Source: Chromera velia | Lineage: Eukaryota > Sar > Chromeraceae | Assembly (NCBI GenBank): GCA_018398765.1 | Contig: JAHBMJ010003418.1 | Coordinates: 1 to 10,000 of the forward strand | Reading direction: 5' to 3' | Length of the DNA: 10,000 nt | In this document: positions 1-7,120 of the stretch, in pieces | Layout: every line of letters starts with the position of its first letter | Numbering within the stretch: the stretch's first letter is position 1 | Notes under the pieces: generated by a model | Seen by the model: only the letters and a program-made list of their open reading frames with translations | Databases searched by the model: none | Told to the model about the DNA's origin: nothing | Translations under genes and position numbers: made by a program

Positions 1-659
1 GGTGGCAGATAAGAGAGACGATCGGGAAAAAGAGACGCATGATCTGCCACAATTCCTTTCATATCCTGAGAAACATCTGCATCTGATCGAGAGAGAAAAG
101 CACGCACGTCCGACAAATCAGGGGCCGACCGAGCAGGATGATCAGACCGAAGAGAAGAGAGAAAGTCAGAAGAGAGAAAATCAGAACCCACGTTCCCTCC
201 ATCATTCATTCTCCCTTTTCCTTTTCCCTCACTCACTTCAGTTGCATGCACGAAGCACTCCAGTTCCCCCTCTCCTGCAGGCCAGTGTGCCATCTCCATT
301 CTTATGATATGGCAGACAGCACCTTTTTGAATTGCTCGTTTGGCCTGCGCAGAAGAAAGAACAGGAGGGCAAGGTCGGTTCTCTTCACATGCACCCCCCC
401 GAATAATGACTTCCTGGCCGTTAAAGAAGAAACGAAGAGAACGAGACCAATGACCAAGTTCTGGTTGGTGGACGTCACTCCATTTTCTTCCTAAGATGAC
501 ATCATAGTCGTCCAGGTCAGCCAGCAATGCACCGACTGTCTCTCGATACCCCTGAATACGAAGAGGAACAGAAGGTGCATACTCACTGACCTCTTGTCCT
601 CTGGGCTCCTTCATGGCCACCCTACATCTCATCGGGGTCCCAAGCCTGCAAATATGTAA
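1..659 (-). pseudogene. pol: pol: C-terminal protease and RT lead-in (partial)
   Basis: Continuation of the gag-pol frame after the TAG at 660-662. It stays open for 219 codons to the window edge, and there is no start codon of its own to argue for. Residues 42-60 (GALLADLDDYDVILGRKW) are the C-terminal half of a retropepsin-like protease: the hydrophobic-hydrophobic-Gly motif (ILG) followed by W is typical of Ty3/gypsy. A variable linker follows, including a short S/A-Q-A-K-R motif (about 102-108) and an internal FLSSDFLSS repeat. The last residues (KGIVADHASLFPDRLSYLP) match the usual lead-in to gypsy reverse transcriptase, where an acidic-hydrophobic D-x-F-P...L-P-P precedes RT. The catalytic RT motifs lie outside the window. 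Family assignment is firm; whether the frame stays open is unknown. Confidence 0.83.
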
Positions 660-1532
660 CTAACGCAGGTGTGCAAACTTGTTATCAATGAAAATATCAT
701 CAGCTCCAATGTTATACAAAACTCTGACTGGAGCACCCGCGACAGTACCATGATAGACAAAACCAGTCTCAAACGAATCATCCTCATCATCCTCTTCCTC
801 ACTCAATTCTTCATCTGTTCTCTGCCTTTTATCTTCCTCAACTTCATAACGTACCGTCAGGTCGGGTTTGACCACGGTCTCGTCATTCTCGTTTCTGCCT
901 CTGATCGTCCTCACCCCAGCTACCCGTCTCGATCCAGCCTTGCGCGCTGGTTGATGTCCACTCGGCTGAGGTTGACGTGACCCGCCGAAAGAGGAAGACC
1001 ATGCACGTCTTCTGTCACCGAAGCCAAAGCTTCTTCCAGGTGACATGGGTGAACTTGGACTGTCACCTCTCTGTCCAGACCTCCCTCTCCCCCCTGTAGG
1101 TTGAGTGACTTGATTGATGGAATACGGGAAGGGAAGGGATGGGTAAGGAGGAGGTGGCCAGGGGTACCCAGGCGTCGCCCCAAAACCCGGGACGAAAGGG
1201 GCAAATCCTGGAGATGCCCTGAGCAGCCACGGAGATCTGGATTGAGACGTCGTTTGAATGGTCCACATGTGTGGAGGAAGTTGAGGTCCATTCCTACATG
1301 CGGCCATCATGTGGGTGTTCTCCCCACATAGAAGACACTGATTCAGTCTCCCCTTGCTCTCCCACACCGTCTGTGGAATCAATAGGTGTCGGGGTGGAAG
1401 TCTTCTCGAAGGTCGCACCCCAACACCACACAATTCCATGGGAGCCGGTCCTGTGAGATCAATCACCGGACTCGGATCAGACGGGGGCCCTCGCGACCAA
1501 CGGCTTCGAGAGCGCGAACTGGCCTGCTTGAG
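660..1532 (-). pseudogene. gag-pol: gag-pol: zinc knuckle and N-terminal protease, ends at TAG
   Basis: Same frame as the gag segment to its right, resuming just after the TAG at 1533-1535. The first 22 codons (1467-1532) are a basic Ser/Arg stretch. Numbering from the GTG at 1464-1466, a CCHC zinc knuckle sits at C44, C47, H52 and C57 (spacing 2-4-4), the nucleic-acid-binding motif of retroelement nucleocapsids. A Pro/Gly/Arg/Ser-rich linker follows (about 60-185), then an acidic patch (about 205-235). The last 30 residues are the N-terminal half of an aspartic protease ending at the TAG at 660-662. The active-site triplet reads N252-I253-G254 where the family has D-T/S-G, so the enzyme should be dead even without the stop. 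The methionine-like start is an artefact of reading a GTG; this is an internal piece of a polyprotein. Confidence 0.83.
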
Positions 1533-2258
1533 CTAGATTTCGCTGTTCAACGCCTTCTCCATTGCTTCGTCCAATGTTGCCGGCTCCATCCTGTCAGTCT
1601 TATATATAATCCCAGGCGGCAAACCCTCAATATAGTCCTCTACGAGATCCTCTTCACTCGCATTTGTGATCTTCAACGCGAGAAGGGAGAATTCTTTGTT
1701 GTAGTCGTCAATCGTCCCTGTGCACCTGAGGGACAACACCTGCTTTCTCGCCTTCCTCCTCTCATGTTTCTCCTTATACCTGCGTCGCAACACCTCATGC
1801 AACGCAGGCCAGTCTGTAAACCCCATACCTCTCTTCACACGTAAATCGAACCAGTCCCTCAGCTCCTTGCACAAGAAGGACTTCGCGAGGCTAAGCTGAC
1901 GATGAGGAGCAACATTCGCATTGGTAAAGTAGTCGTTGGTGTCCGTAATAAACCTCTCCACAGTGTCACGGCGTCCAGTGAACTCATTCGGCTGCTTCAG
2001 TGCAATCTGGGGAAGCTGCTCTCGTAGATCAGGGCCCTGAGAGGGCACAACAAGCTGCTGTGTACCCTCCTCACTCATTGGCAGCACCTGAGGAGGCAAC
2101 TGTGGAGGTGGAGCTGCAACCCTCACCACCAGCCCCTCCATGGTCTGCCGCATCATCTTTTGAGTCTGCTGCAGGCTGGTGACAGACTGTTCAAGGTTGT
2201 ACAGTGCCGTTCCCACCTGCTCGTTTGTCAATAGAGCCAAGACTAGAGGTAGTTCCAT
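1533..2258 (-). pseudogene. gag: gag: capsid domain of Ty3/gypsy polyprotein, ends at TAG
   Basis: ATG at 2256-2258, about 45 nt downstream of the primer-binding site, is the natural gag start. The 241 residues begin with a likely coiled coil (about 12-45, Leu/Gln-rich, with EQSVTSLQQTQ) and a Pro-rich hinge (about 46-62). A retrotransposon gag domain follows at about 85-215: P-x-x-F-x-G-R at 90-96, the helix with D-Y-F around 109-111, W136 and W150, the basic L-R-R-R-Y helix near 157-161 and Y-I-E-G-L-P near 209-214. The product would assemble the virus-like particle in the cytoplasm. The TAG falls between capsid and zinc knuckle, an unlikely place for programmed readthrough, and reading continues in the same frame beyond it. 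I therefore read the TAG as a decay mutation. Confidence 0.85.
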
Positions 2259-2302
2259 GACAGCAATAGAATTCAGACTGAATACAAATGAATCAAAAGC
2301 CT

Positions 2303-2327
2303 GTTCGAAACCTGGCTCTGGTAACCA
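2303..2327 (-). other. primer-binding site, initiator tRNA-Met type
   Basis: On the minus strand this starts TGGT and contains CAGAGCCAGGTTTCGA (2320 down to 2305). As I recall the plant initiator tRNA-Met 3' end (...TCGAAACCTGGCTCTGATACCA), that block is a 16-nt perfect complement. The TGG complement of CCA is also in place; between them is a one-base insertion and two changes. Position fits: just downstream of the LTR and upstream of gag. The animal initiator tRNA gives a different sequence here, so this supports a plant-lineage host. Only the 3' end of the tRNA is represented, so this is not a tRNA gene. Confidence 0.78.
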
Positions 2328-2450
2328 GATTATAAGCAGAATACGGGGGTAGAACCCTCAACGCTAACGATGTGTATTCAGAGTTCATAGACTATAAGAG
2401 TTTGACCTAGAGAGGTTCGTACATTGTTCCTTCGATCAAGCCAGTCCAAC

Positions 2451-2470
2451 GATCGTTAGCGATCGTTAGC
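2451..2470. repeat. tandem 10-bp repeat in the LTR
   Basis: GATCGTTAGC occurs twice in a row. The inverse sequence GCTAACGAT lies at 2363-2371, so the downstream part of the LTR transcript could form a stem with either copy. The role is unknown; it may be an RNA structure in the leader or chance. Confidence 0.6.
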
Positions 2471-2499
2471 TAATTCGAATGCATGCAAATCGATGTCAC

Positions 2500-2505
2500 T
2501 TTATT
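2500..2505 (-). promoter_or_regulatory. AATAAA polyadenylation signal in the LTR
   Basis: The minus strand reads GAATAAAG. It lies downstream of the TATA-like box and upstream of U5, where an R region carries its poly(A) signal. A single hexamer is weak on its own; position makes it credible. Confidence 0.45.
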
Positions 2506-2572
2506 CAATCCTGTGCCAAGCCACACTTATTAAAGTCCGTCGCTCGTAGCCTGCCTACAATTCCTACTTCGG

Positions 2573-2824
2573 AGATTCTGTCTGTTCTGCCTCACTTTGT
2601 ACTTCTGTACTTTGATTGGTCAGACTTTTCCTGTCTGATTCAAATGTATGCATGCACTTTGATCAATCTACATTTGAGACTTATCTGGTTGAGGACATAA
2701 TACGCCTGGCTTGATTCTTCTGATTTCGCTCTGCATGCGTGCGTTCTCCTATGCTTTGGTCAATCAGTCAGTCAGACGGCGGCAGAACACTGAGATATCG
2801 GAGCCAACAGGGCCAAACTTCTCA
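2573..2824 (-). repeat. U3 module, copy 1 (inside the 5' LTR)
   Basis: This 252-bp block aligns without a single gap to 4832-5083 (constant offset 2259). By eye 17 bases differ, about 93% identity, and 16 of the 17 are transitions. It holds the TATA-like box TACAAA (2596-2601), which in copy 2 is a perfect TATAAA. Here the block is followed, on the minus strand, by the rest of the LTR, the primer-binding site and gag. Confidence 0.88.
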
Positions 2825-2826
2825 CA

Positions 2827-2982
2827 CACCCCCTATCTCGACGACGTCTGATTTCTTCTCTTGTTCCTGTCTCTGTATGCAGGACTTTATACGTTTGTGA
2901 GCGAAGAACAATGTCCTTTCAGAGAGGAATCCTGTCATCTTAATACCATATCAACTTGTAGTGTATTTATCTCTCTGTCTGT

Positions 2983-3028
<46 letters not shown>

Positions 3029-3225
3029 GTATCTGTCTGACTGTCTGTCTAACTCCTCCTCAGTCCCCATTTGAGTCTTTGTCCATCCGTAGGCTCTTGA
3101 GTCAGTGAAGTCTTCTTCGACCTTGGTTCTTTGCTTTTGAGCTTCTGGCTGATCCGGCCAAAGAGGCTCTTGCTTTCTCTCTCTCCTCTTTCCTCTTTTT
3201 GCCTTTTTCCTTCACACCCCCTTCC
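2827..3225. other. pyrimidine-rich spacer with a (CT)n microsatellite
   Basis: No credible gene. The stretch is C/T-rich on the plus strand. It contains an uninterrupted (TC)n run at 2986-3018, continuing imperfectly to 3028, then CTGT-type repeats to about 3050. It separates the gypsy LTR from the end of the minus-strand frame at 3226. A TGTATGCAG near 2875-2883 looks like a splice acceptor, but no exon can be defined. Confidence 0.65.
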
Positions 3226-3993
3226 CTATTGTACTTGAATATTCGCTATACTGTTCCCCTTTTCTGCCTTCCCTTGTCCCTCCCCAGAGCTTGGGGCAAA
3301 ATAGCGGTCACCCGCAATCACCCCCTGACCTGAGCGCTGGTCACTGCTCTTCAATAGGGCAACTCCATACTCTAGGCCATGCTCCTCCACCTTGTCTCCT
3401 CCTTCCGTGCCGACTGTGTCTCCTTCTGTAGATATGTCCGCTTTGCTCTGCGGTACATTATTGACATCACGGCTGCATTTTTCCCATTTTCCTTTCACAT
3501 CTTCTCGTAGCTTCGCAGAGATGCTTCTGTTGATCACTGTTGCCTCTTTTTCCCAACTCTCCTCCTGTGGGTCTTCTTTTTCTTCCGACTTCATGCATGC
3601 AGACTCAGAGTCTTTCTCTATTGGCACGTGTATGCCGTATTGCAGGCACTCGCACCCTTCCAATGACCCCGTGCTTGAATTGACTTCTGTTGAGGTTGCG
3701 ATCGGTTTAATCATGTCTCCAAGGCCAGCTGCTTGGACAGATGTGCGTACCATCTCTGCGCTTCTCGCACTGATTGTGCCTGCACAAGACGTCGGCGTCC
3801 TGACTCCTTCTGACTCTGAACTCTGCTCCTTCACCCTGTCCTTTTCCTTCCTTCCTGCTTTCTGTTTACCTCCTCTCTTCCCTCTCCTTTTCTTTTTTTT
3901 TCTGCTTGCTTCTGTCCTGGCTTTTGACTTTGCTACTTGCTCATTGTTGTCCATCTGTTCTGAACTTTTTCTGTTTTCTTCTGTCAGTCCCAT
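3226..3993 (-). pseudogene. unrecognised charged, disordered protein segment (C-terminal part)
   Basis: 255 codons from an ATG at 3991-3993 to a TAG at 3226-3228. Not recognised. The first 70 residues are strongly basic (runs such as RKKKKRRGKRGGKQK, about 31-45), resembling a nuclear localisation or nucleic-acid-binding stretch. The rest is rich in Glu, Lys, Ser and Gly with no hydrophobic core, so probably disordered. The frame is the same as the two open stretches further upstream on this strand (4003-4284 and 4285-4767), separated from them only by a TGA at 4003-4005. It may therefore be the tail of one broken gene. Caution: the plus strand is pyrimidine-rich here, so purine-rich minus frames lack stops partly by composition. 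Confidence 0.4.
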
Positions 3994-4002
3994 TTGTCTC
4001 TG

Positions 4003-4284
4003 TCACTCGCTGTATCCTTCACTGAATCTTTGACTCTGTTTCTCTCTCACTCGGTCATTTTCTTCTTCCTTCTTTTCCTCAGTTCTTCTTTCCATTGCTC
4101 TGTCAATCTTTTCTTCAATCAATCTGCCAATCTTTCTTTCAATCAGTCTATCAATCTGTATTTCATATATTTCGTTTGCCGTTCGTTCACTCTTGCTGTT
4201 GCTTGCTTCTCTCTCTTTCACTCTGCTCTTTTCTTCTTCATCTATTCTGATCCACGGCGAAAGACGAAGTTGAACAGGCAGAGC
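4003..4284 (-). pseudogene. middle segment of the minus-strand frame, with 8-residue helical repeats
   Basis: Open frame between the TAA at 4285-4287 and the TGA at 4003-4005, in the same frame as the segments on either side. It is highly charged. Codons at 4084-4155 encode three successive 8-residue units, IDRLIERK, IGRLIEEK and IDRAMERR, that is, a 24-nt tandem repeat kept in frame. The pattern suggests an amphipathic helix or coiled coil. The only candidate starts are internal GTG or later codons, so I treat it as part of a longer broken coding sequence rather than a gene of its own. No family recognised. Confidence 0.35.
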
Positions 4285-4767
4285 TTATGCAGCGCCCCAG
4301 AGACTCAATGCACGGAAGTCTGCTGGTTCAGCTAAGACAATCTTAGGCAGGCCCACCATAAACACCCATTCGTTCCAGTCTTTCAACACTTTGAAGCAGC
4401 CAGTGGACAGATCGAAAATCTCTATCCCCTCTTTGTAGAACCGAACATAAACTACCCTGCCAGGTTTGTCTGCACACCAGGTGGGAGCAAACACGATCTG
4501 GTGTGGCCTGCTCGGACGAACATTTGCCGCCCCAGCTGCAATAAAGCCTTGCGCTAGTGCCCCATTTCCAAATCCTTGTTGCTGCTGACTGGTGCGCCGA
4601 TCGAAGCCGAGCTGAGTCCACAGACGACTCCTCTCAAAGGCCAGTTCACTTCGCCAACCATCTATTCCCCCACATGAACTCTGCCAGTCTTTACGAGCCA
4701 TCAGTCTGACAACTGAAGGTAAACAGTTCGAGCCCACACCTGGAAGAGCACCACCAAAAAGTTTCAT
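4285..4767 (-). pseudogene. unrecognised protein, N-terminal segment of the minus-strand frame
   Basis: 160 codons from the first in-frame ATG (4765-4767) to TAA at 4285-4287. The frame is open upstream to 4878, but the ATG lies about 65 nt downstream of the predicted start of transcription, which makes it the natural start. Composition is that of a folded protein: mixed hydrophobics, many Trp (for example in KDWQ, DGW, TLW, DWNEW), a QQQQ run near residue 70 and a hydrophobic C-terminal half with RVVYVRFYKEGIEIFDL around residues 105-121. I do not recognise the family. It sits directly behind an LTR U3 promoter copy. The same frame continues past the TAA for 514 codons in total. Confidence 0.42.
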
Positions 4768-4831
4768 GGTATGTACTTTCAGTTCTAGGCTAGAGACAAG
4801 AGATTGTACGATGGAGTCAGCTTTACATAGA

Positions 4832-5083
4832 AGATTCTGTCTGTTCTGCCTCACTTTATACTTCTGTACTTTGATTGGTTAGACTTTTCCTGTCTGATTC
4901 AAATGCATGCATGCACTTTGATCAATCTGCATTCGAGACTTATCCAGTTGGGGACATAATACGTCTGGCTTGATTCTTCTGATTTCGCTCTGCATGCGCG
5001 CGTTCTCCCGTGCTTTGGTCAATCAGTCAGTCAGGCGGCGGCGGAACACTGAGATATCAGACCCAACAGGGCCGAACTTCTCA
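4832..5083 (-). repeat. U3 module, copy 2 (detached LTR promoter)
   Basis: Second copy of the 252-bp U3, ungapped against 2573-2824. On the minus strand it starts TGAGAAG, like the LTR, but stops abruptly at 4832, and none of the R/U5 sequence follows. The transcribed sequence beyond is the unrecognised frame ending at 3226. No second primer-binding site or matching short target duplication is visible around the pair, so I do not read the two copies as LTRs of one small element. Confidence 0.85.
4855..4860 (-). promoter_or_regulatory. TATA box in U3 copy 2
   Basis: The minus strand reads GTATAAAG. A start about 25-30 nt downstream would fall near 4830, which is where homology with U3 copy 1 ends (4832). 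It would drive transcription into the unrecognised minus-strand frame, whose first ATG is at 4767. Confidence 0.5.
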
Positions 5084-5710
5084 TATGTATGGGGCGGGGG
5101 CCATGGCAACGCGCACGAAGTATGCTTTTTGGGACCACGCAAGCATCCATGCACTTGCAGCTCTGTGCAAGTTACTTGAGGAGCATGCATGTGCGAAGCA
5201 ATTAAGGTATGTGCGATCGCGGCTCTATACGAGTTGCTTGAGGGGCACATTTTAGAATTTGGGCGACATCGTGATGGGCAGAGATAGAAGCGACCCCCCC
5301 CCCAAAAAATGAAAAAATGCGTTATGCGATCTCAGGGCCTCTCGGCTGATCTCAGCAGAGCTGAGCTGCCCCCTGGGGAGACATGCATACTGAGATACAG
5401 GCATGTGAGATTTCGAGTAGAAGGACTGCTCTTCCAGTGAACACAGTGCTGCCACCTACTAGCACAGTGTGAAGACGGTTAGGACATACGTTACAGCTGT
5501 CTGAAGTAACGCAATTTCTAAAGTAACACTAATTATACCTGTTTTCAAGCCGGCGTTTGGCCAAAAACTCGAGATTTTCATAATATACCTGTAGGCAATT
5601 GTTTTACCTTCAGGAGCGAGGTGTAGATTGTTTCATAAGCAAAATTGTAGGCAGAAAGGTAGACACTCTCTAGAAACTCCGCTTGAAAGTAGGATCTGTA
5701 GCTTTGCGCA
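5084..5710. other. spacer with a decayed 62-bp tandem duplication
   Basis: No gene can be supported. A diverged duplication with 62-bp period covers about 5151-5263. The two units translate, in different frames, to related peptides (ALAALCKLLEEH at 5151 onward and AIAALYELLEGH at 5213 onward), hinting at an old helical coding repeat. A ten-C run (5294-5303) followed by six A is a slippage-prone tract. TATACCTG occurs twice, around 5533 and 5584, ahead of the decayed gene at 5711. Confidence 0.5.
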
Positions 5711-6468
5711 ATGAGTGGACAGTGGGACGACGAGTTGGGAGCACTGCCTACCATTCCGGTGGACAAGGAGGCGGCCCTCCGGATGTATGGGCAGGGGGGT
5801 TCCATGCAGGGAAGGAGAAAGACAGTTGTGGTGGAGATGAGGGATGGAGAGAACATGCAGGCGGCGCTAGAGAGGGCAAAGGCGGGGTTGGCGGCATAAG
5901 TGATGGACGTGTACGACTTCCAGGGAGGAGGTCATGCAAAGAGCTTGCTCATGCAGGCAATACCTGAGACCCAGATGAAGCAGATCGAGGCCGTGGACAA
6001 GAACTCCCGTCTACACGAATTTACGTGCATGGTAGCGAGGTCAGTTAATGCAAACAAGCTCTGGCACCCGTCTTTTTAGTTCAAACTGGACGGGAGGACC
6101 CCAAATCCGGCATACTCTCCCAGACTAGCGTTTATAAGGGAGGCGACGACATCCGGGGCTCACTTTGGATGTAACTTCCTCGATATCCCCTTGAAGGGGC
6201 CCTTCAGGGCTTTGAAGAGAGAGATGTACCCCGCAAGAGGGGTGGGCAGAAAGAGTTCGAAGGAGCGGTGGAGGCAATGGTGAATGAGATTGGTGGGAAG
6301 TACATCAGCTTTCACAGGCTGGTGGAATTCATTTTTATGATGCTCCCTAGTGGAGGATCGGGGGAGAGGATAATTAGGCGGATAGTGAAGGCCTGCAGGG
6401 CTTCGTCTCCACTGCAGTTCACAAATCATATGACTGTACTGGCGAGACAGTGGGAGCTTCGGGCCTAA
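5711..6468 (+). pseudogene. decayed unrecognised gene, N-terminal domain
   Basis: Starts ATG at 5711 (context GCGCAATGAG). Frame 2 is protein-like but has TAA at 5897-5899 and TAG at 6077-6079. After the second stop the text carries on with good protein character (F-K-L-D-G-R, then a stretch ending A-L-K-R-E-M-Y-P-A-R-G near 6240). There the sense jumps to frame 1, consistent with one lost base, and runs as QKEFEGAVEAMVNEIGGKY and on to TAA at 6466-6468. In total about 250 residues of mixed helical composition. I do not recognise the family. The order of a compact domain followed by a basic Arg/Ser/Gly tail resembles gag or ORF1 proteins of retroelements, which is inference only. If the TAA and TAG were removed by introns it might be a live gene, but no splice sites fit. 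Confidence 0.55.
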
Positions 6469-6857
6469 GGGATGGGGTCGGATGGGCTGTCAAGAGGCTT
6501 GATACCGACGGCTCTGCTCGGGGGGGGTGCAGGGATGGGCGTGGGTGGGATTACAGGTATGAGTCTGAATCGAGGAGGTCACACAGACGTGAAGAAGGGC
6601 GGTTCAACAACGATGGCCACAGTAGCAGTAGCAGCAGGGGGGGAAGGCTATCTAGTTCCCCTACCGGCAGGTCCTCAGGTGCCTATCATGATCGTGGGGG
6701 AGGACGTGGCCCAGCCAGGCATAGATTAAGACATGCCACAGCAGGAAAAATTTTCCAAAATGGTCTCCAACACCAAAGCGGTCTCCAAAACAACCCTATC
6801 CCGCAAGCATTGTGGGGCAGTAAACAGTTGTTAAAAAAGAAAAACAAAGAGTTTTAA
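6450..6857 (+). pseudogene. decayed unrecognised gene, Arg/Ser/Gly-rich tail
   Basis: Frame 3 takes over from frame 1 near 6470-6490 and ends with TAA at 6855-6857. It is rich in Arg, Ser and Gly, with an SSSSSRGGR stretch near 6620-6650 and RGGGRG near 6695-6712, and ends in a lysine-rich K-K-K-N-K-E-F. Such tails usually bind RNA or DNA. The exact join with the upstream domain is uncertain because both frames are open here (frame 1 also gives 85 residues, 6472-6729). The frame 3 reading is preferred because its composition is typical of real basic tails, whereas the frame 1 reading is mostly Gly/Val/Ala. Confidence 0.42.
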
Positions 6858-7120
6858 GCATTCTGCGAGTGCATTTTTGCGTTTATGAATCATAGTTAGC
6901 GAGTGCTAGAAAAAAATGTATTGCGCCTGAGCGGCGCGTGACCGCGTGGTCGCGTCCGCACGCGCCCTCCCCAAAAAATATATAGTCTGCGCCGGCCGTG
7001 CACGCTGCCTAGGCCTCGCAAAGCTTTCAAAGGAATTTAAAATCGGATCGGAATCCGATTTTGACGCACGCACGCAGTAGAATTGAAGGGCTATGCAGTA
7101 TGAGCTCTGATTTGACAAAG
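6858..7120. other. non-coding spacer with short palindromes
   Basis: No gene visible. A CG-rich patch (about 6927-6970) contains an imperfect palindrome around GACC-GCGT-GGTC. Further on is a perfect 10-bp inverted repeat (listed separately). The right end reads like the end of an exon: TATGCAG at 7092-7098 and GACAAAG then GTAAGC at 7121. Confidence 0.55.
7039..7062. repeat. perfect 10-bp inverted repeat
   Basis: AAAATCGGAT, four-base spacer CGGA, then ATCCGATTTT. It could form a small hairpin, or be an A-tract/T-tract bidirectional terminator or protein site; no neighbouring gene end decides between these. Confidence 0.7.

Larger units (their letters stand above)
1..2826 (-). mobile_element. 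5' portion of a decayed Ty3/gypsy LTR retrotransposon
   Basis: Read on the minus strand from right to left, this shows the expected order of a Ty3/gypsy element: LTR, tRNA primer-binding site, about 45 nt of leader, gag with a capsid domain, CCHC zinc knuckle, aspartic protease and the spacer leading into reverse transcriptase. Reverse transcriptase, RNase H, integrase and the 3' LTR would lie beyond the left edge. Gag and pol share one frame for about 750 codons, as in many plant gypsy elements, with TAG stops at 1533-1535 and 660-662. Protease-before-RT order fits either LTR superfamily. The protease end motif DVILGRKW and the F-P-D-R-L lead-in before RT favour Ty3/gypsy over copia. Inactive as it stands. 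Confidence 0.88.
2328..2826 (-). repeat. probable 5' LTR of the gypsy element
   Basis: Bounded on the inner side by the primer-binding site and on the outer side by a minus-strand TGTGAGAAG, a plausible TG start. The right 252 bp (U3) recur at 4832-5083. On the minus strand there is a TATA-like TACAAA at 2596-2601, a polyadenylation signal AATAAA (2500-2505) about 95 nt further on, then a U5-like stretch. The inner end (...TTATAATC before TGG) lacks the usual terminal CA. The second LTR is outside the window, so exact ends are unproven. Length of about 500 bp is normal for gypsy elements. Confidence 0.6.

Noticed and set aside
2-494. Two plus-strand reading frames of 101 and 118 codons
   Set aside because: They lie antisense to the recognisable protease/RT lead-in of pol, and their Ser/Pro/Phe/Arg-rich text is the complement of that coding strand.
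2296-2330. A tRNA gene
   Set aside because: Only a segment like the complement of a tRNA 3' end is present, with no anticodon or D arm; its position fits a primer-binding site.
3392-4033. 213-codon plus-strand frame
   Set aside because: It is a Ser/Phe/Leu-rich reading of a pyrimidine-rich strand. The minus strand gives charged, repeat-bearing text in a frame continuous with its neighbours.
2573-5083. The two 252-bp repeats as the two LTRs of a single small element enclosing the unknown frame
   Set aside because: No matching target duplication outside them and no primer-binding site just inside the right copy. The left copy continues into a longer LTR with its own primer-binding site and gag.
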